Assembly: GCA_016808115.1 (NCBI GenBank)
Contig: JAEQBH010002353.1
Span: 620,001 to 684,000 of the forward strand
Length of the DNA stretch: 64,000 bases
Reading direction: 5' to 3'
Origin: Tetrastigma voinierianum
Lineage: Eukaryota > Streptophyta > Magnoliopsida > Vitales > Vitaceae
Both the position numbers and the translations under genes were made by a program. The notes below the pieces were generated by a model, which did not search any database, was not told where the DNA came from, and was given only the letters and a program-made list of their open reading frames with translations. Positions 49,501 through 58,913 of the stretch are shown piece by piece; within the stretch, counting starts at the first letter, position 1, and each line of letters starts with the position of its first letter.

Positions 49501-50232
49501 TATACAACCTATTTAGCTCCAATGTTTTACAGTAGAGAAACTCTTTACCTCTTCCATCTTCACACCATCACATGGCGTCTGCAGCACAGAAAGATAACCA
49601 AACGGAGGAAGGTCAGCACTGGAAGAAAAACAAGAAATAATGGAGATTTCATGAAACACAAGGGCTAGCAAGTGCGTGTGAAGGAATTGGCACATTTTCA
49701 AGTAAAGTTTTTAACTTCAAGAAATTGACACGCCAAATTTAAAGTAAATTGCATATCGATGGAGGTCAGAACAAACGTTCACTTATCAAACTAAGTGCAA
49801 ATTCACCATCAACGAAATCCAAAAAAATAAAAATAAAAATAAAAAATGAGTAACTCAAACCCATCATCAGTTACATCAAAAAGCTTTCACTATCATTCCG
49901 GAATCCTTAATTAATAATGATGCCTAACATCAATACCTAATACCCATAACCTATAAAGTCAGCCGAACATTAAATGAAACCAATTCTACATAAGCTACCA
50001 TCCGCAGCATTTTACAGCTATTTCCCTCCGTCCACTTTGAAAACGTCAACAAATTCAATAAAAAAATCCACTCAGCATTGCTCAATACCTTGAACAACAA
50101 ATGATCGATTCGAAGCTGAATCTCCTTGAAGGCCTCCCTTGCGCGGCGCCTAGCCGGCGCTAGGTCCATGTTGGCGTCCAAGATCCTCTGCAACTCGCCA
50201 TCCACACCCTCCAACTTCGCCGCAGGTGCCAT
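29585..50232 (-). CDS. Alpha/beta hydrolase, monoacylglycerol lipase / caffeoylshikimate esterase family
   Basis: Seven minus-strand exons join in frame to 338 residues: 50232-50089, 48988-48859, 48747-48601, 40093-39963, 39885-39748, 39492-39394, 29812-29585, all GT-AG. The N-terminus has LQRILDANMDLAPARRRARE and FKEIQLRIDHLLFK. The oxyanion motif HGYGDT is at 80-85, then YGFFAMDYPGFGLSDGLHAY. The nucleophile elbow GESMG places Ser156, with Asp276 in HGQADIVTD and His306 in DAYHALLEGEP, so the triad is complete. The family hydrolyses monoacylglycerols or related esters; some members are caffeoylshikimate esterases in lignin synthesis, and the substrate cannot be told from sequence. The first ATG with good context (ACCCATGGC) was chosen; an upstream in-frame ATG exists at 50310. 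Exon 2 uses ACAG|ATG; two AGs 8 and 14 bases upstream would break the frame. Introns 3 (8.5 kb) and 6 (9.6 kb) are packed with transposons. Confidence 0.88.
30161..30240 (-). mobile_element. 56-bp 5'-truncated LINE tail in intron 6 of the hydrolase gene
   Basis: GCTATTTGCAGT at 30161-30172 and 30229-30240 is a 12-bp target duplication. Between them is a T-run of about 20 followed by GTATCGGTAAGAACAGGGC, i.e. a poly(A)-tailed LINE 3' end on the minus strand. Confidence 0.75.
32160..33420 (+). pseudogene. Copia protease / pre-integrase / integrase remnants
   Basis: At 32254-32586 the frame reads MITLANGSQTMAKGISSACP and PLTSVLYVPNSPFNLISISK, then the FYDKFVTLQD and GLFHLS motifs of the gag-pre-integrase region. 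The following 600 bp contain scattered integrase core fragments (for example RTQFNTSIRILRSDNAKEY near 32850-32920, in mixed frames). Confidence 0.75.
33770..35210 (+). pseudogene. Copia reverse transcriptase and RNase H remnants
   Basis: RT reads GCRWVYTMKIGPDGRVDRLK, ARLVAKGYTKVYGSDYYDIF, LYQLDIKNAFLHGDLAEEIY and MEQPPGFVAQGESELVY between 33840 and 34140. The RNase H end has NPVFHERTKHIEVDYHFIRE, then SSDQLADVFTKS at 34966-35208. Stops and shifts interrupt it. Confidence 0.85.
35471..37121 (-). mobile_element. 5'-truncated LINE with 13-bp target duplication, intron 6
   Basis: AGGATTCTTTACA at 35471-35483 and 37109-37121 brackets a minus-strand LINE end of 1,625 bp. The poly(T)/ATCGATAAAA tail is at 35487-35506. 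Coding motifs include WKMQYISKGGRITLICSFLS, NLPIYHLSLFHMPQKI and RIQRQFLWW (36871-36700), then the C-terminal region in broken frames. It lies 30 bp beyond the Copia 3' LTR. Confidence 0.88.
37340..37488. repeat. 86-bp tandem duplication
   Basis: TTTTTAATTCCAAATTGTTA through CTATCATCTCCAAAATTCAAACTCTT occurs at 37340 and again at 37426, with a 2-bp deletion (TATGTGTTC versus TATGTTC) in the second copy. Intronic. Confidence 0.85.
37716..37819 (-). mobile_element. 74-bp 5'-truncated LINE tail, intron 6
   Basis: GTATGCTTAATTTCT at 37716-37730 and GTATGCTTGATTTCT at 37805-37819 (one mismatch) flank a T-rich tail followed by AACAGAATATATTAAACGC. The same tail sequence occurs at 47693-47809. Confidence 0.7.
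38349..39249. mobile_element. hAT-type MITE, 901 bp, intron 6
   Basis: Terminal inverted repeats CAGTGTTAAAAATATCG (38349) and CGATATTTTTAACACTG (ends 39249), flanked by an exact 8-bp duplication GAAACACC at 38341-38348 and 39250-39257. ATATCGG-type words recur near both ends. There is no transposase ORF. It is 144 bp from the exon 6 splice donor of the host gene (39393). Confidence 0.92.
40570..40618. repeat. (TAA)n microsatellite
   Basis: About 15 ATA/TAA units with one TCA interruption, in hydrolase intron 3. Confidence 0.9.
40769..40815 (-). mobile_element. 19-bp LINE-tail insertion, intron 3
   Basis: AGGCTTCAATGAAT at 40769-40782 is repeated at 40802-40815. The 19 bases between are thirteen T and ATAGAT, matching only the poly(A) plus last few bases of the local LINE family (ATCGAT before the A-run). 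Confidence 0.65.
40800..41805 (-). mobile_element. Old Copia fragment (RT end and RNase H), intron 3
   Basis: On the minus strand, near 41730-41650, the frame reads YMEQPSEIVAYREFNVKVC. Near 41200-41130 it reads LADWADLDIDGSPICGRIFV and GNLKQNIALGF. Near 40960-40930 there is SNPIYLERTN, and TYVKSEDQ follows. These are degraded Copia RT-RNase H motifs in correct order. No LTRs seen. It is older than the neighbouring complete Copia element, whose ATCCC target site lies at its upstream edge. Confidence 0.6.
42669..43311 (-). pseudogene. Copia reverse transcriptase remnant
   Basis: Reads ATYNWDLHQFDIKNAFLHGN, then after a shift YGLKQSPHAWFGKFSQTIEE, FGMQKSKSDHSVFF and IILLVVYVDDIVV, which carries the YVDD catalytic motif. 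The motif is intact but the reading frame is not. Confidence 0.85.
45689..45955 (-). pseudogene. Copia gag N-terminus
   Basis: A methionine-started ORF with ITEDKLTGPNYLDLSKTICL and LDKDPPTNDSKDRWLEDDAR, the usual start of Copia gag (LTG.NY..W). Further gag sequence toward 45000 is scattered. Confidence 0.75.
46494..46521. repeat. (TA)n microsatellite within the Copia 5' LTR
   Basis: About 14 TA units. The partner LTR at about 41880 has only a short TATATATA at the same place, so the run expanded after insertion or in one copy. Confidence 0.85.
46887..47189 (+). mobile_element. TRIM element (terminal-repeat retrotransposon in miniature), 303 bp
   Basis: Two 74-bp direct terminal repeats, 46887-46960 and 47116-47189, start TGTTAAAGGCATG and end GTTTGACA/GTTTAACA, with 7 differences. 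TGGTATCAAAGCCTGG follows the first repeat at once (46961-46976), an initiator-Met primer-binding site with one change. Purine-rich GAAGGAGTG precedes the second repeat. The flanking 5-mers are ATAAG / AAAAG. There is no coding capacity. AGGTTCGAACC at 46991-47001 resembles a pol III B box. Confidence 0.9.
47683..47819 (-). mobile_element. 117-bp 5'-truncated LINE tail, intron 3
   Basis: GATGTCATTT at 47683-47692 and 47810-47819 flanks a T-rich tail followed by GATGAATAAACAGGCAG and the AATATATTAAGCAC words shared with 37731-37804. Confidence 0.7.
47985..48350 (-). mobile_element. LINE endonuclease fragment, intron 3
   Basis: Minus frame 48347-48165 reads MKMRGWNIRGLGSKNKKRVI and LDVVML, the N-terminus of a LINE endonuclease. 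Farther down, broken frames give WFIDGQKQGMVSAYGAFGD and LPCVYGLALLSLRIEIWEEL. Only the 5' part of ORF2 is present and no target duplication was found. Confidence 0.65.
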
Positions 50233-51134
50233 GGGTTCACTCCCTCTCCTCCTCTTCCTCGGAAAACAAACCCTATCCCTAAAATCTAAAACATTCGAAG
50301 AAAACAACACACCTTATCACGAACTGAAAAGAAAAAAAAAAGGCAACGCAAAGTAAAGAAAGAGGAATCGGGGTGAGGAGGAGAGTACCGGCAACGAGAT
50401 GGCGGAGGCTGACCTTGGGGGATTGGGAAGACATGTGGGTCATAGTAAAAGATGGGGTCCGAAAAAGCCGCCAGCTCAAAGAAATCCGAGTTGGAACCGG
50501 GATCTGAGTGGAGCGGGACGTGTAACTTTTGGAATTTAATAATTGTTTTTCCTGAAATTTCCAATTTAGTATGGCTTGTTTCCCGATTTTGCTACAGCAA
50601 AAAGTCTTGCGAATCAAGACGTCACTCTTATGAAACTGATACAGAAGGTTCCGAGAAGGAGCCAAGGAAGAAGGCGAGCGGCGTAGAGAATTGGAGATCA
50701 GGCCGCCTGTTGCAGTGCTCTGTGCGAACCGCCGCCACGTACATCTGGATTCCAGCATCAACTGTTCTAAGGGTAGATTTGGTATTTGAAAGCTTCTAGT
50801 ACCTTTGTTGTGGATACTTACGTTACGTATACACCACGACGAATTTACTGCATAAGCTTCTTCTATATCTAAGAAATATTTTGTTAAAAAACCTTAAATA
50901 ATCTAATTTTTGTAAATTTAATACATCTTATCTTTTATATTGGAAAAACAGTTTTCATAAACTGGATGTAAAAGGCCTATTTATTTACAATATCTTAAAT
51001 AAGCTTCTATTTTTATTTTGAAAAATAAATAAAGTAATATTTATTTTGAAAACTACATTTATAGTTCTCCTTTTTTTTCTAAAAATAATAGAGAATACAT
51101 AATATACTAAATTTATATAATAAAAACACTTTTA
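50233..51134. other. Upstream region of the hydrolase gene
   Basis: The first 550 bp hold overlapping long frames on both strands (minus 50279-50761, plus 50452-50799) without family motifs. On the minus strand they may include a 5' UTR. From 50800 the DNA turns AT-rich with no feature I can name. The promoter should lie here, but I cannot point to a TATA box. Confidence 0.4.
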
Positions 51135-51330
51135 AGAGAACACGAAATGATGTTCTCTTAAAAACAATTTTTTAAAACACACATAACACTATTTGGTGTT
51201 ATATAAAAACTATTATTATTATCTTAATTTAGTGTTTTCTATATTTTTTATATTTTTTATAACAAAAAAAAATCGAAAACTAGAACATAAACCAATTTTC
51301 AATAAAACATGTTCCAAATGGCCTATTTGA
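51135..51330. mobile_element. Probable MITE copy, partner of the interrupted MITE
   Basis: TTCTCTTAAAAACAATTTTT ... GGTGTTATA ... TTAATTTAGTGTTTTCTATATTTTTTATA ... TAACAAAAAAAA resembles 53297-53410 beyond the solo LTR. It suggests a second diverged copy of the same small element, abutting it head to tail. Confidence 0.4.
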
Positions 51331-51360
51331 TTCATGTTTTTAAAAACTATTATTTAGAAC

Positions 51361-53294
51361 TATAACACTCCGAATTAGACTCTAGTAGTTATTTCAGTTT
51401 TATAGTATAAGAAAAGAAAATTTGCATTTTAAAGATTTAAATCTTGAAGTAAATGATAAAAGCAGGATTTATCCAAATAATTAAGGGTAAATTAGTAATT
51501 TGTCGATTTAAGGGCCAAAAGAGCGTAAGATGAAAAAGATGATATGGTATTATAAGAATTTGAATAAGTTGATTTGTAAATAGAAGCAAGAAGTGGGATA
51601 TTAAAATGAAAAGAAGAGAATTTTGGGTCAAATTGGATAAGACCAAATATGGCCTTAGGAAAGTCTCATTTTTTGCTTATTTTGGTTAGGGCTTACAGTT
51701 TGAAGAGAGAAAGAGAGAAGATAAGAAGAAAAGAAGAAAAATGAAGAAGGAAGAAGGAAGAAGGAAAATAAGGAGAACTTCAGGTATGGAATTGATGTTT
51801 GGAAATCTTGTTTAGAACACTTTTTGATATTTGTAAGGAAACTATAATCAAGATGTTAGTTTGGAATTGTTTGAAAACTTTGGTATTGGAAATAATTGTC
51901 TAAGTTGGGTTAGAAAAACCCTAAGCTCTTTATCGTAATATTTTAGTTTGGTTTAAGTTAAGTTTTGAAGTTTTTGTTTGAGGGAAATGGTTTGTTTTAT
52001 TCTGAGATTCCCGGGTTGAAATGGTCAAAATTTGTCATTCTGCATTTTGTAACGACACCCCCTACGCTGACATAGGGATGCATGCCCTAGGCGTGGAGCT
52101 CCGCCTAGGCAGAGGTCACTACGCCTAGGCGGACCCAAGTCCAAAAATTCTACCTTTCTAGTCCGCCTAAATGTAGCAGTGCTCCGCCTAGGCGAATCTC
52201 TCCGCCTAAGCGTAGCGAAGCTTTGTCTAAGCGTACCTATAAGTTCTGTTTTGGTTCTTTTCTTCCGTTAATTCTAACAATTATCCATTGGATTAATGAA
52301 GACCCTATAAGTGAATGAAAGGGTTCATACAAATAAAAAAGTTATATGAAAAATATTTTATACCTCGGCGATCCGGTCGTTGGGCAAACATTATTTCTTG
52401 CCATCTTTTGCTAATGGGATTAAGAATGATAAAACGAGTTATGAAATACATATAATTATATGTCTGCTTAAGACCGAATAGTGAATAAATAGGCATCTTT
52501 GATTAATTAACCCCCGGCACTCTTGCCCCGAAATCTTCTGGCAACTTTTGTTGCGTGGGCGGGTAGGTCTGTCGAGTGTCGTCTTATGCGGCTAGTACTT
52601 ATTGTATCGTGGCTCATTCTCATTGATTAAAGTGCATGCGAGGCAAATGCCTTATGTTGTATACCCCAGTAATAAGATACATGAAATTAAAGGATAAGAA
52701 TTTGAATGATGAATAAGAAGTAAGCACAAATGTTCTGGCTATGTTCTATTATGTGTTGCCCCTCAGATCCTCCACGTATATGGTTTATCTGTGAACTCCT
52801 CTGGGGAGATATGAAAGTTACGTACAAGAATTATGTACATGAAAACTCTATTATGAAGTGCAGTATACGTAAATTCAGAACATATGCTTTATGATATATG
52901 TATTCTATAAATGTGGACCACTTAGTGGTCTATGTATTCATTTAGTATAAAACTTGGATATGGGTGTTCATCGTGTAGGTCTTAGAAGAGAGGAGGACAT
53001 CTATGGCATTCATGACCAGGGGCGAGCACGTATAAGAATCCACGATGTAGGTTTCGAACTTGATTTCTGATGTAAATGTAAAGTTTTGTAATAGTGAAAG
53101 TTATTTATGTACGAGTAAAATAAGGCTCGGGAATATGTATAAGACGACTAACAACCACTACGGTCTTTGGTAATACAAAATTTTATTTATATGAATTTGT
53201 TTATTGTATTGGATCACGATGTCAGAAAGCAGTAAAGGAGTCTGATGCGGTACCGCGTCCCTATCTTCGCCCAAGTGGGGATAGGGGCGTGACA
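51361..53294 (+). mobile_element. Solo LTR, 1,934 bp, with AGAAC target duplication
   Basis: Starts TATAACACTCC (ancestral TG probably mutated to TA) and ends GGGGCGTGACA. AGAAC lies exactly at 51356-51360 and 53295-53299. No internal coding, primer site or second LTR, as expected after LTR-LTR recombination. Segments such as the AAGGGTAAATTAGTAATTT region, the CCAAAAGA..TAAGA..AAAAGATGAT words and a GAAGAAAAGAAG leader tract recur in the 55,160-57,667 LTR, so the two belong to related families. Confidence 0.9.
52080..52240. repeat. Cluster of GCCTAGGC palindromes in the solo LTR
   Basis: The palindrome GCCTAGGC occurs at 52103, 52123 and 52186, and near-copies (CCCTAGGC, CGCCTAAGCG, CGCCTAAATG) at 52084, 52162 and 52203. 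The spacing is irregular. Confidence 0.8.
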
Positions 53295-53599
53295 AGAACA
53301 ATTTGTAAAAACACAAAGAAAACCATTCAGAATGGTGTTCTTTGGAATTGTTCTCTTAATTTACTGTTTATGTGTTTCCTATGTTTTTCATAACAAAAAA
53401 ATAATTAAAGAAACCTAACGTGTTCTCTCTACTTTCCTTATTCTTCTTGTTTTTATTTTTTGAGAATAAGAAACAATTTTCAAAAATATAAACCAAACAG
53501 GTCCACAACTCTCATTTGTTTTTCCCCTTTCGCTTATTCTTACAACACTTTCAAGATTCTAATATCGTATGGTTTCCCTCAACTATTCTAATTAGATTC

Positions 53600-54500
53600 T
53601 TCTTTGGGTATTCCTTTTATCGTTTGTTTGATTGATCCTAAATCTAGGATAATTAGAAATTTATGGACCTACCGATTTCCTCATTTATATGATATTATCC
53701 ACGTTGGGTCTAAAGTCCTGGTGATTTTGTTTTTGAGTTCTACCCAGAAGACCTCATACAAATTGAATCTGTCTACACTTATTAATTCATAATCATTTAG
53801 TTATATTTCTAATTGATGTGCAACTTTGAGCGCACCCAACAATTCTTCTATCGACCAAAATACCATTGAGTCCCCCTTAAAACCAGAATTTCCTTATCTT
53901 TCAAGGGGTTCAAGCACATGCCTTATGTGAAGTATCACTTGCCAAGTGCTCAATACATCATTTTGTTCGATATCCACCCATACGATTAAGCCTGAACACG
54001 ACTCTCATGCCTAATGGGTATATCCCCTCCACATTTGTATAATATTATCCACTTTGGGCCAAAAACCCTCATGGTTTTGTTTTTGTGCTTTTAAAAGGCA
54101 TCATATCAATTAGATATTGTCAATTCTTATTAACTAGTAATCCTCCTGTATTTCTTACCGATGTAGAACTTTAGGTGCACATCAACCATTCCTTTCATCG
54201 AACAAAGTAACATCGGACCTTTCCTCAACTTACATGAAGTACCATTTGCTAGGGGTTCACCATGTCCTTTTATTTGATATTCACCCACACGATTAAGTTT
54301 GAATATGACCATTATACCACTTGTTGGGAAACTTATGGACCTACTTCTTTCCACATTGATATAATATCATCCACTTTGGGTCTAAGACTCTCATGGTTTT
54401 GTTTTTGGGCTCCACTCAAATGGTCTTATATCGATTATATATTGTCTATCCTTATTAACTTATGATCGGCTCTATTTTGAACAGAGGTTGGACTTTGGGC
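53600..54500. repeat. Three imperfect tandem copies of a ~320-350 bp repeat
   Basis: The anchor ATATTATCCAC.TTGGG occurs at about 53692, 54042 and 54363. Each is followed by TCATGGTTTTGTTTTTG-like text and a TTATTAACT/AATTCATAATC stretch. Blocks with CATTTGCTAGGGGTTCA-like and ATTCACCCA.ACGATTAAG wording link the units. Units differ by many substitutions. No ORF or known transposon end. Confidence 0.75.
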
Positions 54501-54945
54501 ACACAACCAATAAAATAAGGGAAATTATTTTTCAATCAAATAGAAAAAAAATATTTATTATACTTTAAATCTTGGATCTTATTCCCTTTTGTCTTATTCA
54601 TTTGATCTATGTACAAAAAAGACAACTTCATACCTATTGCCTAATGAATTAAGTTATTTCACTCTATCCAACATCTAAGTTGTTGAATTAAAACTTACTA
54701 CTTGATCTTTATATTGAATATTAAAATTATTTAATAAGATGAAATTTAAATTTATTTTAATTTCCTAAACTGACATATTTATTTTCCATAATTTTATGAA
54801 TATTTATTATTTAATATTTGTTTTGAAAATTTCTAACTAAAATAAGTAATTTATTAAATATCTATATATAAGATATTATTGCTATATAAGGTTAATTACA
54901 TAAATAGTGTCTTAACTTTTCTATTTTTCCATTTTTTATAAGATA
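54501..54945. other. AT-rich gap, nothing recognised
   Basis: Between the tandem repeat and the start of LINE-B. No ORF, repeat ends or RNA gene seen. Confidence 0.5.
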
Positions 54946-55159
54946 TTATTTTTGACAATGTATTGATGCCCTTTGAAACTATCCATCGTATGAAGACAAG
55001 GAGGAGAGGAAGAATAGGGGAGGTGTCACTCAAAATTGATATTAGTAAAGCCTATGATAAGCTCCGATGGGACTATTTATTGGGAGTAATAGGGAGAATG
55101 GGATTTGCACCAAAATAGGTGGAGTGGATGGAGCAATGTATCACCACGGTCACATACTC

Positions 55160-57667
55160 TGTAACATCTCAAATTATATCATGACGGTTTTATAACAGGT
55201 TTTTGGGTATAATAAAAGCAAATGTATATTTTTTGGGAATAAAATAATGCTAAAAATAAATTAAGCAAAAATCTGGAATTAATACAAGAGTTAAAGGTAA
55301 ATTGGTAAATTTTCAATTAAGGACCCAAAAGACATAAGAGGAAAAGATGATTTGTTAAAAGGAAATATGAATAAGTTGGTTTACGAATAGAAATGAATTG
55401 AGATAAATAGCAAAATTGGAAACAACAATGCGACAAAGGTATTAAGACAAACAAACTCGAAATATCTTATTTTTGCTTTTTGGCTTTGTCTTGGCTAGGG
55501 CAAATCGAAAGAAGAGAGGAGAAGAGAAGAGGAGAAAAGAAAGAGAAGAAGAAGAAGAAGTAAGAAAGGAAGAAGAAGAAGGAGATTAAGGTATGAAATT
55601 TTAGTATGGAATGTATGGAATTTTGTATGGATACTTATTTGGAGATTTAGAATACCTCTTTTTGTGTAAAATCTTTATTTGGAATAAATCTTTAAGGTAT
55701 AAATATTTGATGAAATGGTTGTTTGGTTTGGTTGTAGTCCTCAATGGAGGAAAAATTTGTATAGAGAAAATGTTGGGTTTTAGGGAAGACGTTGTCCGTT
55801 TTTTTTTAACCCATGTTTTTGTTTTGGCCGTCACTCATCCAAATTGAGTGATTCAAAATTTTTAATAAACTAGACTTCTAGAAGAAAAAATATCCCTGAA
55901 ATAAGTGTATCCAAATTTGAACCTCATTGGACCTAGAAAATTTGTCAAAGTGAAGCTCTGTTTTTGGGTCAATTATGATACAGTTTTGGGTTTCGGAACA
56001 GTTTTGGTATTTAGACCATAATCCGAGTTTCACTCATCCAAATTGAATGATTCAAATTTCTGGATAAACTAGACTTCTAGGATAATAAATCTCCCTAAAA
56101 TAAGTATATCCAAATTTAGACCCCATTGGACCCAGAAAATTTATCAAAGTAAGGGAACAATTATATACAAACTAGAAATCTGGGAAAACAACTTTCATAA
56201 GGAAATTATGGTCAAATTATGTCTCTATCATTCCCAAAAAATTTTCAAATATAGGACACAATTCCATATTTTGTTCCTATAAATTGTCTAAACTTGATCG
56301 AATATTTAATATATCTCTCAAATTAAAAGTGCAAATGATATGAAATGTTTAGTATATATAAAACTTAAGACATGAGGGGGTATATTGAGTTAAAAGATCA
56401 CTTTCTTTAACAATCTACGTTTACGAGGGTCGAAAATTGTAGTCGAAAATTGACAGGAACTACCTCGAAATTTGTTAGACGGGAGGGTTATGAAGTGAAA
56501 TTGTATAAGGTTATATAAATGTATTGTTATATGAAATAACGCATCATAGTAATATGATCATAATAACATGTGTTATGAAAGCTAAAGAGAATACATGTAT
56601 AATTTTGTTATATGAAAAAGTACAGTTAAATGTTTATAAGAAATTATTTGATAATAAATATCCCATAAGTATACATGATATCAGTAGTTATTCGTGGCCA
56701 TATGATATGCTATATATTTTTATACACGAAAGATTGTTAAAGAAAACATAATAAGCCCGGTGCATGCTTATGACCGGGTAGTTTGATAGGTAGGCATGTG
56801 TATAGGGATACAGTTGTTACAACATACAGTTTATAGATATCGAGGCCCCGTTTGGGTCGATGATATAGATCCCGTTTTGATCATTATAGCCCATTTTATT
56901 TGGGTGTCATAGTAATCTCGTATAGTGATAGTACCTTAGTACACTCACAGTTCTTCTATGTCCCACTTCTAAAGATATATCACGAGGCATGAAACATAAA
57001 AAGCGAAACCAAACAAGAATATGCAAATGATTTAAATATGATAAATGGCATTATGTGACATGATATGAGAAGCATACTTATTTGCTATGTAATACAAACA
57101 ATTATCTCAGTGATAAAATAAAAAAACTTGAAATATATATGAACAATGATAAGTAAATGAAGTATGTTTTAAACTTATTATGAAGTGCATGTATGAAATA
57201 TGTAAGCAATGAATTATAAGTATATGATGTGTTAAATGTATATCGTGTTTTAAAATGTGATGGTTCTTATTAGAAATTAAATCGCAGTATTTATTAAAAT
57301 TAAGCTATAAACATACAGAGGGTATTCATCAGTGTAGGTACATAAAAGGCCCAAACTGGGACAAGTCCACGTGACATGAGTCGGCAGCGATCATAGGTGC
57401 TTACTTGAAAACCTCTATAATTACATTTTGTATATGTATTTGTTTTGTAAACAATGTAAAGTTTTTATATGTTGAACACTCACATTTATGGAGTTTGAAT
57501 ATATTTTGTAATCCGCTGCTACAAAATATATTTCAAGTTAAATGTTTTACAGTATATGAATGAACAGTTTTATAGTAAACAAGAATAAAAATAAAAAATA
57601 AAAAAATAATAAGAAAAGAAGAAAGACACCTTAGCCTGACACCGGGTGCCGAGTTGGAGGCGTCACA
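55160..57667 (+). mobile_element. 2.5-kb LTR (probably solo) inserted in LINE-B RT
   Basis: Starts TGTAACATCTC and ends GGAGGCGTCACA (TG...CA), interrupting the LINE between VTYS and VSINGEL. The flanking 5-mers TACTC / TACCG match at 3 of 5 positions. It shares its leader segments with the solo LTR at 51,361. No internal genes or second LTR were seen. Confidence 0.7.
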
Positions 57668-57674
57668 TACCGGT

Positions 57675-58913
57675 CTCGATAAATGGGGAACTAGTTGTGC
57701 CAATCAACCATATGAGAGGATTAAGACAAGGAGAGTCCCCTTATTTATTCATCATTAGAGCAAAGGAGTTGTCGGCACTCATCAAACAATTAGAACAGAG
57801 AGGAGAACTCCATGGTAATAAAGTATGCAGAAAAGCGCCGAAAATCACCCACCTCCTATTTGTGGATGACAACATGCTATTTTTCAGAGTCGAGGGAAGG
57901 GAATGCAGGCTATACTACAGGAATCCTAAGCGGGGTGAAAGAGAATCGAGGTGGGGCCATAATTTCAAAAATCGGGTATCTTTTACTTGAGGAATGTGTC
58001 ATGATAAGCGAGACCTAGTAACAAGTATTATGGGAGTCCAATCTCATCTCAACATAGGTGGTTATATGGGTTTGCCCTCTCTTATTGGGAAAAGTAAAAG
58101 GGAGGTATTTGGCTTCCTCAAAGACATACTACGTTCGCGGGCAAAGGGTGGCGAGAGCAAGCTTTATCTTAAGCAAGAAGGAGTCTGTCAAGCGAGTAAA
58201 TTAGACTATACCCTCGTGCTGTATGAGCACTTTTCTTCTCCCTAAAACAACGGTGTGAGAGCTCCTAGAAGATGATAGACTCATTTTGGTGGGAACAAAG
58301 AGGTGGATGGAGACGAGAGCCGCATAAATTGGACTTGTTGGAATACTACGTGCCGAGGAAAAAATGAGGGGGGCATCGGTTTCAGAAACCTCAGAGACTT
58401 CAACCTAGAAATGTTGGGGAAACAAGGGTGGAATTTAGTCTCAAGACCAGATTCACTAATTTCAAGAGTGTTCAAAGCCAAATATTACGAAGACTCTGAT
58501 TTCTTAGCAACCTAGTTGGGCCACAGTCCAAGCTACGCATGGAAAGGAATCTAGAACTCCCAACCAGTTCTCTTCAAAGGGGCAAGGTGGCGTATCGAGG
58601 ATGGGAAAAATATCAAGGTTTGGACCGACCCATGGCCGAGGAGGATGATAATTTTAGAGTGGAAACACAAACTAGCCTAGAGTTAGCCAACTTGTTAGTG
58701 AGCAAGCTGTGGATACTGAGATGGAAAGAATGGGACATTGAAATGGTAGAAGAAATCTTTTCTAAGAGAGATGCACAAGAGATTGCCAATATCCCACTCA
58801 ACAATCAATGCCATCAAGATACATTGATCTGGCACTATGACAAAAGAGGAAGGTACACCTTTGTCAAATACGGGTATCACATTTGCAAGGAAACTCTCCA
58901 TGCAAGTTTTTGA
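57675..58913 (+). pseudogene. LINE-B reverse transcriptase remnant
   Basis: Reads LRQGESPYLFIIRAKELSAL (usual LRQGDPLSP..F), HLLFVDDNMLFF with the intact catalytic DD, and GLPSLIGKSKREVF. The next frames (58303-58913) carry the LINE tail ahead of RNase H (WHYDKRGRYTFVKYGYHI). It takes at least four frames to follow. Confidence 0.8.

Larger units (their letters stand above)
51320..53504. mobile_element. MITE interrupted by a solo LTR
   Basis: Left end GGCCTATTTGATTCATGTTTTTAAAAACT and right end (reverse complement GGACCTGTTTGGTTTATATTTTTGAAAATTG) are matched inverted repeats of about 30 bp. With the solo LTR and one AGAAC removed the element is about 246 bp. The CAAACAGG-type ends recall hAT-type MITEs. 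No flanking duplication could be confirmed. Confidence 0.55.

Noticed and set aside
50279..50761. 160-codon minus-strand ORF upstream of the hydrolase gene
   Set aside because: No family motif, overlaps an equally long plus-strand frame, low-complexity Ser/Phe/Arg composition. At best 5' UTR.
55160..57667. Non-coding RNA or novel gene in the long AT-rich block
   Set aside because: TG...CA ends, split LINE on both sides and shared segments with the 51,361 solo LTR explain it as an LTR.
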